Origin: an uncultured Bacteroidales bacterium
GTDB lineage: Bacteria > Bacteroidota > Bacteroidia > Bacteroidales > F082
Length of the DNA stretch: 64,000 nucleotides
Assembly (NCBI GenBank): GCA_900318085.1
Contig: ONJF01000009.1
Coordinates: forward strand, 62,001 to 126,000
Direction of reading: 5' to 3'
Of this stretch, positions 49,778 through 59,331 are shown piece by piece; within the stretch, counting starts at the first letter, position 1, and the number at the start of each line of letters is the position of its first letter. A program made the position numbers and the translations under genes. The notes below the pieces were generated by a model that was not told the origin of the DNA, made no database searches, and saw nothing but the letters and a program-made list of their open reading frames with translations.

Positions 49778-50989
49778 ATGAATATGGTAAAAGACATTTC
49801 CATTGAAGCCTACGACTATCCCTTGCCCGATGACCGCATCGCCAAATACCCTTTGGCAGAGCGCGATGCTTCGAAGCTGTTGGTGCTGAAAGACAATGTG
49901 ATAAGTGAATCCCAGTTCAAGCATGTGGGTGAGTATCTGCCCAAAGATGCTTTGTTGGTCTTCAACGAGACCAAAGTCATCCGTGCGCGTCTTCAGTTCC
50001 ACAAGACCACGGGATCGCGTATCGAGGTGTTCTGTCTTGAACCCGAACAAGACTACCAGATGGCGTTTTCGGCTTGTTCGCCCGTGCGGTGGAAATGCCT
50101 GGTCGGCAATGCCAAGCGTTGGAAGGAAGGCAAACTTTCGATGGAGTTGTCGGTAAAAGGGGAGAAGGTTTCCTTATTTGCCGAGCGTTTGGCCCATAAT
50201 GACCAGTATTCCGAGATCGAGTTCTCATGGCTTCCTGAACACCTGTCGTTTGCCGCTGTACTCGAGGCAGCTGGTGAGATACCGTTGCCGCCCTACCTTC
50301 ATCGCGATGCCGAACCTGACGACCGCGACCGTTACCAGACCGTCTTCGCCCGTTATGATGGCTCGGTGGCTGCTCCCACGGCTGGCCTGCATTTCACGCA
50401 ACCGCTTATCGCTGAACTGCGCGACGAAGGTTTTGGCTTCGATGAGGTCACGCTCCATGTAGGTGCGGGCACTTTCCGTCCCGTGGCCACCGAGACCATT
50501 GGCGAACATGCCATGCATTCGGAGACTATCATCGTTCGTAAGTCATTGATTGAAAATCTAATACAACATTTTGGAAAGCCCGTCATTCCTGTGGGCACCA
50601 CTAGTACCCGTACCTTGGAAAGCCTCTATTGGATAGGCGTGATGCTAAAGGAGCAAGGGGATGCATTGCGGCCTTTGCATGTGGAGCAATGGTTCCCTTA
50701 CGAAACACATGCACCCTTGTCGGCCACAGAAGCCCTGCAAGGCATTTTGGCTTATCTCGACAAGCATGGTCTCACTAGGCTTGAAGCCAGTACAGCCTTG
50801 ATGATAGCGCCGAGTTACAAGATGCGTATCATCACGGGCTTGATTACCAATTTCCACCAACCGAAGAGTACACTGTTGCTGTTGGTTTCAGCCCTAATCG
50901 GTGAGCGATGGAAGGACTGTTATCGCTTTGCCCTCGACCACGGCTTCCGCTTCTTGAGTTATGGCGACAGCTGCCTCTTCCTGCCTTGA
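49778..50989 (+). CDS. queA: S-adenosylmethionine:tRNA ribosyltransferase-isomerase
   Basis: Makes epoxyqueuosine in the tRNA anticodon wobble position by moving a ribosyl group from SAM. From the ATG at 49778 the 403 residues include YDYPLPDDRIAKYPLAERDAS at the N terminus, LLVFNETKVIRARL, and TAGLHFTQPL plus DEVTLHVGAGTFRPV, both family signatures. MNMVKDI may instead begin at the second Met (49784). The gene stands alone with its own promoter. Confidence 0.96.
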   Translation: MNMVKDISIEAYDYPLPDDRIAKYPLAERDASKLLVLKDNVISESQFKHVGEYLPKDALLVFNETKVIRARLQFHKTTGSRIEVFCLEPEQDYQMAFSACSPVRWKCLVGNAKRWKEGKLSMELSVKGEKVSLFAERLAHNDQYSEIEFSWLPEHLSFAAVLEAAGEIPLPPYLHRDAEPDDRDRYQTVFARYDGSVAAPTAGLHFTQPLIAELRDEGFGFDEVTLHVGAGTFRPVATETIGEHAMHSETIIVRKSLIENLIQHFGKPVIPVGTTSTRTLESLYWIGVMLKEQGDALRPLHVEQWFPYETHAPLSATEALQGILAYLDKHGLTRLEASTALMIAPSYKMRIITGLITNFHQPKSTLLLLVSALIGERWKDCYRFALDHGFRFLSYGDSCLFLP

Positions 50990-51046
50990 TTTTTGGAACG
51001 ATTTTTGCTAGATTTTCATTTGTAAACTTAATTAAACCCTATCAAC

Positions 51047-51478
51047 ATGAAGAAATCAATCTTATTTGGCGCTTTGGCTTTCTTCGCCATTAGTGCCTTG
51101 GGCATCCAAGATGCGACCGCACAAACTGTAGAAGTGAAAACCAAGAAATCGGAGACGACTGCCGTAGTGGAAAAGAAGGAGAAACCTACGCTTTCGACGG
51201 ACACTCAGAAGCCTGTGGAGCAAAAGAAGGCCGAGTGCTGTGACACCAAGAAGGTAGAGAAAAAGCAAGGCGATTGTTGCGCCGACAAGAAGGTGGAGAA
51301 AAAGCAAGGTGATTGCTGCGCCGAGAAGAAAGTGGAATGCAAGGATGGCAAACACTGCGCTGAGAAGAAAGCTTTGAAGGAAGAGAAGAAGGCTCTGAAG
51401 GTCGACAGACAATCCAAGAGAGCCGCGCGGAAACCGGAACTCAAAAAAACCGAAAGTACTGAAAAGTCTGAAAAATAG
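51047..51478 (+). CDS. Exported Lys-rich protein with repeated CC motifs
   Basis: 143 residues with signal peptide MKKSILFGALAFFAISALG (cleavage perhaps after ATAQ). The mature part is highly charged and has three spaced Cys-Cys pairs in a repeated unit, ECCDTKKVEKKQGD, DCCADKKVEKKQGD, DCCAEKKVECKDGKHC, then a KALKEEKKALK tail. No known family was recognised. The repeated CC pairs spaced by about 14 residues could bind metal or form disulfides in the periplasm. Followed by a hairpin terminator shared with the prenyl synthase gene. Small, repetitive proteins are hard to judge, but the intact signal peptide supports a real gene. Confidence 0.7.
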   Translation: MKKSILFGALAFFAISALGIQDATAQTVEVKTKKSETTAVVEKKEKPTLSTDTQKPVEQKKAECCDTKKVEKKQGDCCADKKVEKKQGDCCAEKKVECKDGKHCAEKKALKEEKKALKVDRQSKRAARKPELKKTESTEKSEK

Positions 51479-51505
51479 TCTTTCTTGACGAGTAGCTAAA
51501 ACAAT

Positions 51506-51550
51506 GAATGCGGAATGGAGTTTTGAGTCCTCTGTTCCGCATTCTTTTTT
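51506..51550. terminator. Bidirectional terminator between Cys-rich gene and prenyl synthase
   Basis: GAATGCGGAA (51506-51515) pairs with TTCCGCATTC (51535-51544), followed by a T-run, in a convergent gap. Confidence 0.75.
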
Positions 51551-51565
51551 ATTGTTATTGTGGTC

Positions 51566-52537
51566 TTATTTTTTCCTTCCCGACAGTAGTTCCGCATAAG
51601 TGCGAAGATGTGTTTTCCTTTCTTCAGGCAAGTCGACGGCTTCCAAGGCCGCGAAAGCCTTGCGGTCGTAGTCGAGCATGACCTGCTCGACAGCCTCGCG
51701 CACCTGCAGACGATCGTAGATGGATTGCACTTCCTCTATTTTTTCCTCTTCGTCGTGGTCCATGCGTAAGGTGAAGAGTTGCTCGAGGCGTTTGCGGTCG
51801 CGTTCCGAACCTAATTCCAAAGCCTTCAAGTAAAGATAGGTCTTCTTGTTGTCGGCAATGTCGCCGCCATGTCGCTTGCCAAACACGGCCACATCGCTGT
51901 AGAGGTCGAGGATGTCGTCCTGCAGTTGGAAGCTCATGCCCAGGTTGATGCCAAAGTCGTAGAGGTGTTGTATGTCAGTTTCTTTTGCTCCCGCCACTGT
52001 GGCGCCCATCTGTAAGGCCGTGGCCAAGAGGACGGCGGTCTTCAGACGGATCATCTCGAGATATTCGGGGATGGTGACGTTGCCGAGGGTCTCGAAGTTG
52101 AGGTCCATCTGCTGGCCTTCGCATATCTCGATGGCTACCTTGCCAAGTTGTCGGGCGAGTTCGGCGCCTTTATCGGGCTTCAGCGCATATTGGAAGGCTT
52201 GGGCCAGCATGGCGTCGCCGGAGAGGATGGCGATGTCGGCGTTCCATTTCTGGTAGACCGTCGGCATCCCGCGGCGCATGGGTGCCTTGTCCATGATGTC
52301 GTCGTGGATGAGGGTGAAGTTGTGGAAGGTCTCCAAGGCCAAGGCGGGCCAAAGGGCTTGCTGCTCGTCGCCGTCAAATAAGTCGTTGGCCAAGAGGCAG
52401 AGCATGGGGCGGAGGCGTTTGCCGCTTTGCAAAATGGTGTAGGCAATGGGTTCGTATAACTCCTTCGGTTGTCCGTTGAAGTTGGTGTTCGCCAAGAATT
52501 CAGCGAAATCCTGTTGCAGTTGCTTGATTATTTCCAT
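51566..52537 (-). CDS. Polyprenyl diphosphate synthase (trans type)
   Basis: 323-residue isoprenoid chain-elongating enzyme. The first Asp-rich motif is HDDIMDKAPMRRG and the second is QLQDDILDLYSD; SGKRLRPML binds the IPP end. These fit geranylgeranyl/octaprenyl-type synthases (ispA/ispB-like), used for quinone side chains or short isoprenoids; product length cannot be decided from sequence. A TAATTTTGT box (minus) at 52559-52567 lies upstream. Confidence 0.93.
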   Translation of the reverse strand: MEIIKQLQQDFAEFLANTNFNGQPKELYEPIAYTILQSGKRLRPMLCLLANDLFDGDEQQALWPALALETFHNFTLIHDDIMDKAPMRRGMPTVYQKWNADIAILSGDAMLAQAFQYALKPDKGAELARQLGKVAIEICEGQQMDLNFETLGNVTIPEYLEMIRLKTAVLLATALQMGATVAGAKETDIQHLYDFGINLGMSFQLQDDILDLYSDVAVFGKRHGGDIADNKKTYLYLKALELGSERDRKRLEQLFTLRMDHDEEEKIEEVQSIYDRLQVREAVEQVMLDYDRKAFAALEAVDLPEERKTHLRTYAELLSGRKK

Positions 52538-52558
52538 GAAAATTGAGGTTTCGATGCC

Positions 52559-52567
52559 ACAAAATTA
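52559..52567 (-). promoter_or_regulatory. -7 promoter box for the prenyl synthase
   Basis: Minus-strand TAATTTTGT matches TAnnTTTG, 22 bases before the ATG at 52537. Confidence 0.5.
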
Positions 52568-52663
52568 AAGAATTATTCCCGATTGGACAATTTTGGAGCG
52601 GAATTTGTGGTTTTTCTTTATTGACGCGAGACTTTGAGACTGCGTGACTACGAGACTCGACAG

Positions 52664-52786
52664 CCGTCATTGCGGACTCGATCCGCAAATCGAAGATTCG
52701 ACGATGCGGAGCAAGTCAATCTCCTAAAGCAAACGAGTCTCTCTTCTTGCTTAGGAGATGGCGGATGTCCCTCCGCCATGACGATG
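52664..52786. repeat. Composite palindrome (family F) upstream of the lipoprotein gene
   Basis: CGTCATTGCGGACTCGATCCGC hairpin on one side and GGCGGATGTCCCTCCGCC on the other, with CTCCTAAGC / GCTTAGGAG arms between and a GCGAGACTTTGAGACTGCG stretch before. Occupies most of the 310-base gap between prenyl synthase and lipoprotein. Confidence 0.7.
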
Positions 52787-52848
52787 AAGACATGGAGTCA
52801 CGTATCCCATATAGCGCTATATGAGTAAAGTAATCAATAATTGAATCA

Positions 52849-53907
52849 ATGAAATACCTCCGACTGATTCCCGCTTTGTTGCTCGGCGCGATGCTCACCG
52901 CCTGCAACACGACCAAGAAACTCTATGAAGCCCAAGAATATGACCAGGTGATCCAGCGCGTGGCGCCCGACATCTGCGACGGCGACATGAACGCCAAGCA
53001 TATCAACTATGTGGCGGCTTCCTATCATAAGGCCAATCAGGCCGACCACGAGCGCATACAGGCCTTGAAGGCCACGGGGCAACCCGATGTGTGGCCCGAA
53101 ATTTACCAGCGTTATTGCAGCATGAAAGGCCGCAACGACGCCTTGGCCTGCTTCCCGACCCAAGTCAAAAACGGCATGAACTATGTGCCGCTCGACCTCG
53201 ATGACGACATGACAGTGGCACGCAACCACGCCGAGGCGTTCTTGGTGGCGAAGGCCAACCAACTGCTTGATTCAGGCTCAAAAGAGGATGCCGTAGAGGC
53301 GGAACAGTATGTGGAGCAGCTATGGCGTACCAATCCAGAGAGCTCTAAACTGTTGGATTTAAGAAAGAAATGTGCTTTATATATAAATGAATGTGTCGAT
53401 TTTGGATACTACAGAAACGGTTCTGACTTTTACTCTTTTCGAAAAGTTGTGTTTGATTTTGATGAAGGAGAGCTTCCTGCCCAAATTTCAAGAATTTGGA
53501 TACAAAACGACCCTAGACCAAGGCCGAATCGAGAGTCGATTGTATGTGTGTTTGTAGATGATGTAACTATTTCACCAAGTCGATTGGACGAAGTGACTTT
53601 CAAGGAAACAAAAGGTAACCAAACCGTCGAAGTGACGGACCATTCGCAGACGAAGAGCGTAATGATTTCGGGACGCATTCAATACCGTTCTGAAAGTTAT
53701 GGCAAGGTGTTGGGCTCCGTTCCCTTCGAAGTGACCTCTACCTTCAAGAACGACTACACCACCATCAAGGGCGACCGCGAGGCCTGTTCAGCCGAGACCT
53801 TGAGCCGCCTGAATACGAAGCCCGTGCCAGTCCCGACAGACGAAAGCATGAAATTGGATGCCGCGAAGAAACTCAATGATTTGATTGCTACTGAGCTGAA
53901 GAAGTAA
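52849..53907 (+). CDS. Hypothetical lipoprotein
   Basis: 352 residues with a lipoprotein signal (MKYLRLIPALLLGAMLTAC). Residues 20-170 are alpha-helical and TPR-like (KKLYEAQEYDQVIQRVAP; AEAFLVAKANQLLDSGSKEDAVEAEQYVEQL), and the C-terminal half is beta-rich. No family was recognised. Oddity: 53330-53610 has AT-rich codon use (for example AAA TGT GCT TTA TAT ATA AAT) quite unlike both ends of the gene, although the frame is unbroken. This is the second such mosaic in the window. Function unknown. Confidence 0.7.
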   Translation: MKYLRLIPALLLGAMLTACNTTKKLYEAQEYDQVIQRVAPDICDGDMNAKHINYVAASYHKANQADHERIQALKATGQPDVWPEIYQRYCSMKGRNDALACFPTQVKNGMNYVPLDLDDDMTVARNHAEAFLVAKANQLLDSGSKEDAVEAEQYVEQLWRTNPESSKLLDLRKKCALYINECVDFGYYRNGSDFYSFRKVVFDFDEGELPAQISRIWIQNDPRPRPNRESIVCVFVDDVTISPSRLDEVTFKETKGNQTVEVTDHSQTKSVMISGRIQYRSESYGKVLGSVPFEVTSTFKNDYTTIKGDREACSAETLSRLNTKPVPVPTDESMKLDAAKKLNDLIATELKK

Positions 53908-54112
53908 TGGGAACCCCGAAGGGGTGACAGCCTTGCAGGCAGGCGGTGTAAACCCCTGCCGAAAAAAAACGGCGAAATGGGGTGTAAACCCCTGCCGAAA
54001 AAAAACGGCAAAACGGGGTGTAAACCCCTGCCGAAAAAAATGGCGAAATGGGGTGTAAACCCCTGCCGATGAGAATAATGATACGTTATTAGAACCCCGA
54101 AGGGGTGACAGC
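53908..54112. repeat. REP-like array left of the second RAYT gene
   Basis: Bracketed by two copies of GAACCCCGAAGGGGTGACAGC (53911 and 54092). Between them are four roughly 36-base units, each GGTGTAAACCCCTGCCG with A-run, spaced near 53944, 53979, 54015 and 54052. This is a different family from the array at 10474-10757. Confidence 0.85.
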
Positions 54113-54113
54113 A

Positions 54114-54569
54114 TCAATCCGAAAACGCATACCGTTCGTCATATTCAATATGGTATGCATCCAAGAATTGTTTGTATTCATCGACGTAGGTTTGTTTGTC
54201 GTGATGTGATTTCTGGAATTTGATATATTTGGCGACTTTGTCCAACACTGAAGCGCTGACGCTGAATGCCCCATAGCCTTCCTGCCACATGAATGGCTCA
54301 TAATAGCTGTCCAATGTTTTCACCCACTTGCTGCTGTTGGATTTAATGGTTCTGACAAATTCGGCTAGGCTCATGGTTTTTGGCATGGATGCCAAAATGT
54401 GGATGTGGTCGGGACGACCACCCACCTGTATGGAAACTCCGTCGATGTTTCGAATGATGCCCCCTACATAATCGAAAATACGCCCTAAATCCTCTTCACG
54501 CATGGTGATGCTTGTGCATTTCGTATGGAATACAATGTGCATATATTGCTGGACTAATGTGCTGGCCAT
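54114..54569 (-). CDS. IS200-like / REP-associated tyrosine transposase (second copy)
   Basis: 151-residue Y1 transposase: HUH motif in RPDHIHILASM and catalytic tyrosine in VAKYIKFQKSHHDKQ. It is a distant relative of the one at 10767-11228 (shared DEKYVF/DERYAF C terminus) and likewise has no TnpB. The left flank carries its own repeat family (AACCCCGAAGGGG plus GTAAACCCCTGCC), and a degenerate inverted copy lies on the right (54605-54660). The two transposases thus each have a different cognate-looking palindrome, as expected for RAYT/REP co-diversification. Confidence 0.83.
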   Translation of the reverse strand: MASTLVQQYMHIVFHTKCTSITMREEDLGRIFDYVGGIIRNIDGVSIQVGGRPDHIHILASMPKTMSLAEFVRTIKSNSSKWVKTLDSYYEPFMWQEGYGAFSVSASVLDKVAKYIKFQKSHHDKQTYVDEYKQFLDAYHIEYDERYAFSD

Positions 54570-54604
54570 GATGATGTTTTATTTCATTTGATAATGTTTG
54601 ACAT

Positions 54605-54660
54605 TATTAACACAACGAAGGGCAGAGGTTGACACCGTCTCGCCCCTTCAGGGCTCTGCC
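54605..54660. repeat. Degenerate repeat right of the second RAYT gene
   Basis: Minus-strand AGCCCTGAAGGGGCGAGACGG followed by TGTCAACCTCTGCC parallels AACCCCGAAGGGGTGACAGC and TGTAAACCCCTGCC of the left array. It overlaps the end of the DUF4296 gene. Confidence 0.65.
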
Positions 54661-55028
54661 TGTTCCTTCATCAGCCGCTGCATCACCGAGTCCATGATAC
54701 GCTCCAAGTCGGCGGGATGCTCGGTGTAGTATTGGAGGTTCTGTGTGAAGATGCTGTCGGTGATGCCATAATGCTCGAAGAGCTGGGCGTAATAATCCCT
54801 TGAAATCGCCACGTAGTCTTTTGGCTCGACTTGCGTCGTGTCGTTGAGGTCGCGCTCACGTTCCTGCGTCTTCTGGCGGTTGATGTCGGCCTCGATGATT
54901 TGCACATCGGTCATGATGGCGATCATCTCCTGCTCCGTGAGCAGATGGGCGGGCACATAACCTTTGTCCTTGCACCCAACGAGGGCCGCAAGGACAAAGA
55001 ACAAAACAATGAATGCTTTTTTTTTCAT
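54648..55028 (-). CDS. DUF4296 lipoprotein
   Basis: 126 residues with a lipoprotein signal (MKKKAFIVLFFVLAALVGC). LTEQEMIAIMTDVQIIEADINRQ and YYAQLFEHYGITDSIFTQNLQYYTEHP, quoted here in part, are hallmark DUF4296 segments; the family is Bacteroidetes-specific with no known role. The final codons GAG CCC TGA lie inside the RAYT-linked repeat, which supplies the stop. It lies six bases after recQ in the same direction, so the two form an operon. Confidence 0.85.
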   Translation of the reverse strand: MKKKAFIVLFFVLAALVGCKDKGYVPAHLLTEQEMIAIMTDVQIIEADINRQKTQERERDLNDTTQVEPKDYVAISRDYYAQLFEHYGITDSIFTQNLQYYTEHPADLERIMDSVMQRLMKEQAEP

Positions 55029-55034
55029 TTACGA

Positions 55035-57242
<2,208 letters not shown>

Positions 57243-57394
57243 GATTTCCTTCTTTTGGTATTGTCCGATTTTTTGCGTTATTTTGCAATCTCTTACGAGA
57301 AATTGCGTTTTTGTAGAGAGCCGGTTTGAGCTCTTGTCGCAAAGACAAAGTTATAGGTTTTAGGTCATACGAAGCAAGAAAAAAGCGATAAAAA

Positions 57395-58360
57395 ATGAAA
57401 AAAAATGACATAATTATCGAATTGGCCACTCAAATTATTGAAAATGAGGCTAATGCGATAATTGGATTGAGGCAAAGAATCGATGACGATTTCCGAAAAA
57501 CGGTGGAACTGATGCTTGAGAACAAGGGAAATCTGGTCTTTACCGGCATCGGGAAGAGCGCCATCATCGCGCAAAAGATTGTGGCTACCATGAATTCGAC
57601 TGGCACTACGGCCGTGTTTATGCATGCTGCCGATGCCATCCATGGCGACCTAGGCATCGTTCGCGAAGGCGATGTGGTGGTCGTGCTCTCGAAAAGTGGC
57701 GAGACTCCGGAAATCAAGGTGCTGGTGCCGCTCATCAAGTTGCGTGGCAACAAGATTGTGGCCATCGTTGGCAATCGCGACTCTTATCTTGCTGCGCAGG
57801 CCGACTATGTCCTTGATGTGACGGTTGGAGAGGAGGCCATCCCTGGCAGCCTTGCCCCTACGAGTAGCACCACGGCACAACTCGTCATGGGGGATGCCTT
57901 GGCACTTGTTTTAATGCATTGCCGCGGCTTCTCGACGGAAGATTTCGCCAAGTTCCACCCGGGTGGAGCCCTTGGCAAGCAGCTCTACCTTCGCGTGAAA
58001 GACCTCTACACCCGCAACGAGCGCCCCGAGGTGGGTCCCGACGACAACCTCACTCGCGTTATCATCGAGATGACACACAAACGGTTGGGTGCCACCGTGG
58101 TGATGCACGACGAGCGGATATTGGGCATCATCACCGACGGTGACTTGCGTCGCATGCTGATGAACACCACTGACATCGAACATGTAAAAGCATCACAGAT
58201 CATGACCTCCAACCCCAAGACCATCGAAGAAGATGCCTTGGTGGTCGACGCCTTGCACAAGATGCGGGAGAACAGTATTACGCAATTGCCCGTGGTCAAG
58301 GATGGCAAGTATCTGGGGATTATTCATTTGCATGATATTTTGAAAGAAGGAATTTTTTAA
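57395..58360 (+). CDS. kdsD: Arabinose-5-phosphate isomerase (KdsD/KpsF family)
   Basis: Converts ribulose 5-phosphate to arabinose 5-phosphate, the entry to Kdo synthesis for LPS. The 321 residues have an N-terminal SIS domain (about 30-180: FTGIGKSAIIAQK, LSKSGETPEIKVLVPL, GSLAPTSSTTAQL) and two C-terminal CBS repeats (about 200-320: LGATVVMHDERILGIITDGDLRRML; SITQLPVVKDGKYLGIIHLHD, quoted in part). kdtA lies elsewhere in the window and uses the end product. Divergent from recQ; the intergenic region carries an A/T-rich promoter-like GACAAAGTTATAGG. Confidence 0.93.
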   Translation: MKKNDIIIELATQIIENEANAIIGLRQRIDDDFRKTVELMLENKGNLVFTGIGKSAIIAQKIVATMNSTGTTAVFMHAADAIHGDLGIVREGDVVVVLSKSGETPEIKVLVPLIKLRGNKIVAIVGNRDSYLAAQADYVLDVTVGEEAIPGSLAPTSSTTAQLVMGDALALVLMHCRGFSTEDFAKFHPGGALGKQLYLRVKDLYTRNERPEVGPDDNLTRVIIEMTHKRLGATVVMHDERILGIITDGDLRRMLMNTTDIEHVKASQIMTSNPKTIEEDALVVDALHKMRENSITQLPVVKDGKYLGIIHLHDILKEGIF

Positions 58361-58476
58361 TGCTACTGGCTATTGGCTCTTGGCTACTGGCTACCTTGCC
58401 CCCGAGGCGTCATCGCGGACTTGATCCGCGATCTCCTTAAAGCAGGGGGAGGCCAAAAGCCAGAAGCCAGAAGCCA
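58361..58476. repeat. Composite palindrome between kdsD and lptB
   Basis: Outer GCTACTGGCTATTGGCT / AGCCAGAAGCCAGAAGCC arms enclose the GCGGACTTGATCCGC hairpin (58415-58429) with neighbouring ATCTCCTTA. Same plan as 8501-8599; the inner hairpin is the family F core. Confidence 0.75.
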
Positions 58477-58507
58477 AACTGAACAACTGAATAACTGACA
58501 ACTGAAG

Positions 58508-59245
58508 ATGAAGCTGAGAACTGAAGATCTGGTCAAGAAATACGGTCAACGCACCGTGGTCAACAATGTCAACATCGAGGTTGAACAAGGCGAAATCGTG
58601 GGTCTGCTCGGCCCCAATGGTGCAGGCAAGACCACGACATTCTATATGGTGGTGGGCCTCATCAAGCCCTACGCAGGTAAGGTCTTTCTCGATGAGAGGG
58701 ACATCTCGGAGCTGCCCATGTACAAGCGCGCCCAAATCGGCATCGGCTATCTGGCACAGGAAGCCTCGGTGTTCCGGCAGATGAGCGTCGAGGACAACAT
58801 CATCTCCGTCATGCAGTTTAAGCATGGCTTGAGCAAGCAGCAACAGCAGGAGAAGTTGGAAGCGCTACTTGACGAGTTCGGCTTGCAGAAAGTGCGCAAG
58901 AGCAAAGGCATACAACTGTCGGGCGGCGAGCGTCGTCGTACCGAGATAGCCCGTGCCTTGGCCATCGACCCCAACTTCATCCTCTTGGACGAGCCTTTCG
59001 CTGGTGTCGACCCCATCGCCGTCGAGGACATCCAGCGTATCATCTTCAAACTGAAGCGGAAAAACATCGGTGTGCTCATCACCGACCATAACGTGCACGA
59101 GACCCTCAGCATCACCGACCGTGCCTATCTGCTTTTCGACGGCAAGGTGCTCAAGACTGACACGCCCGAGAATCTGGCACAGGACGAGCATGTCCGCGAG
59201 GTGTATCTCGGACATAATTTCGTCTTCCACAAGAAGGAGTTATAA
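58508..59245 (+). CDS. lptB: LPS export ABC transporter ATP-binding protein LptB
   Basis: Cytoplasmic ATPase that drives LPS extraction through LptFG. The 245 residues carry Walker [10 protein letters not shown], the Q-loop region [12 protein letters not shown], signature [16 protein letters not shown] and Walker [17 protein letters not shown], all in the LptB subfamily form. The C-terminal [21 protein letters not shown] follows the family. It lies after kdsD on the same strand, with a palindromic element between, and ends before a strong bidirectional terminator. The permease gene is at 37361-38815. Confidence 0.94.
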   Translation: MKLRTEDLVKKYGQRTVVNNVNIEVEQGEIVGLLGPNGAGKTTTFYMVVGLIKPYAGKVFLDERDISELPMYKRAQIGIGYLAQEASVFRQMSVEDNIISVMQFKHGLSKQQQQEKLEALLDEFGLQKVRKSKGIQLSGGERRRTEIARALAIDPNFILLDEPFAGVDPIAVEDIQRIIFKLKRKNIGVLITDHNVHETLSITDRAYLLFDGKVLKTDTPENLAQDEHVREVYLGHNFVFHKKEL

Positions 59246-59278
59246 AGGTAATTCACGATAGAGAATCCCTTAAAAAGC

Positions 59279-59312
59279 GAATCCCGCAGCAAAACTTTTT
59301 GCTGCGGGATTC
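59279..59312. terminator. Bidirectional terminator between lptB and the InlB-repeat gene
   Basis: GAATCCCGCAGCAAAA pairs perfectly over 16 bases with TTTTGCTGCGGGATTC around a two-base loop. Confidence 0.85.
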
Positions 59313-59331
59313 ATTTATATTACAACAACCA

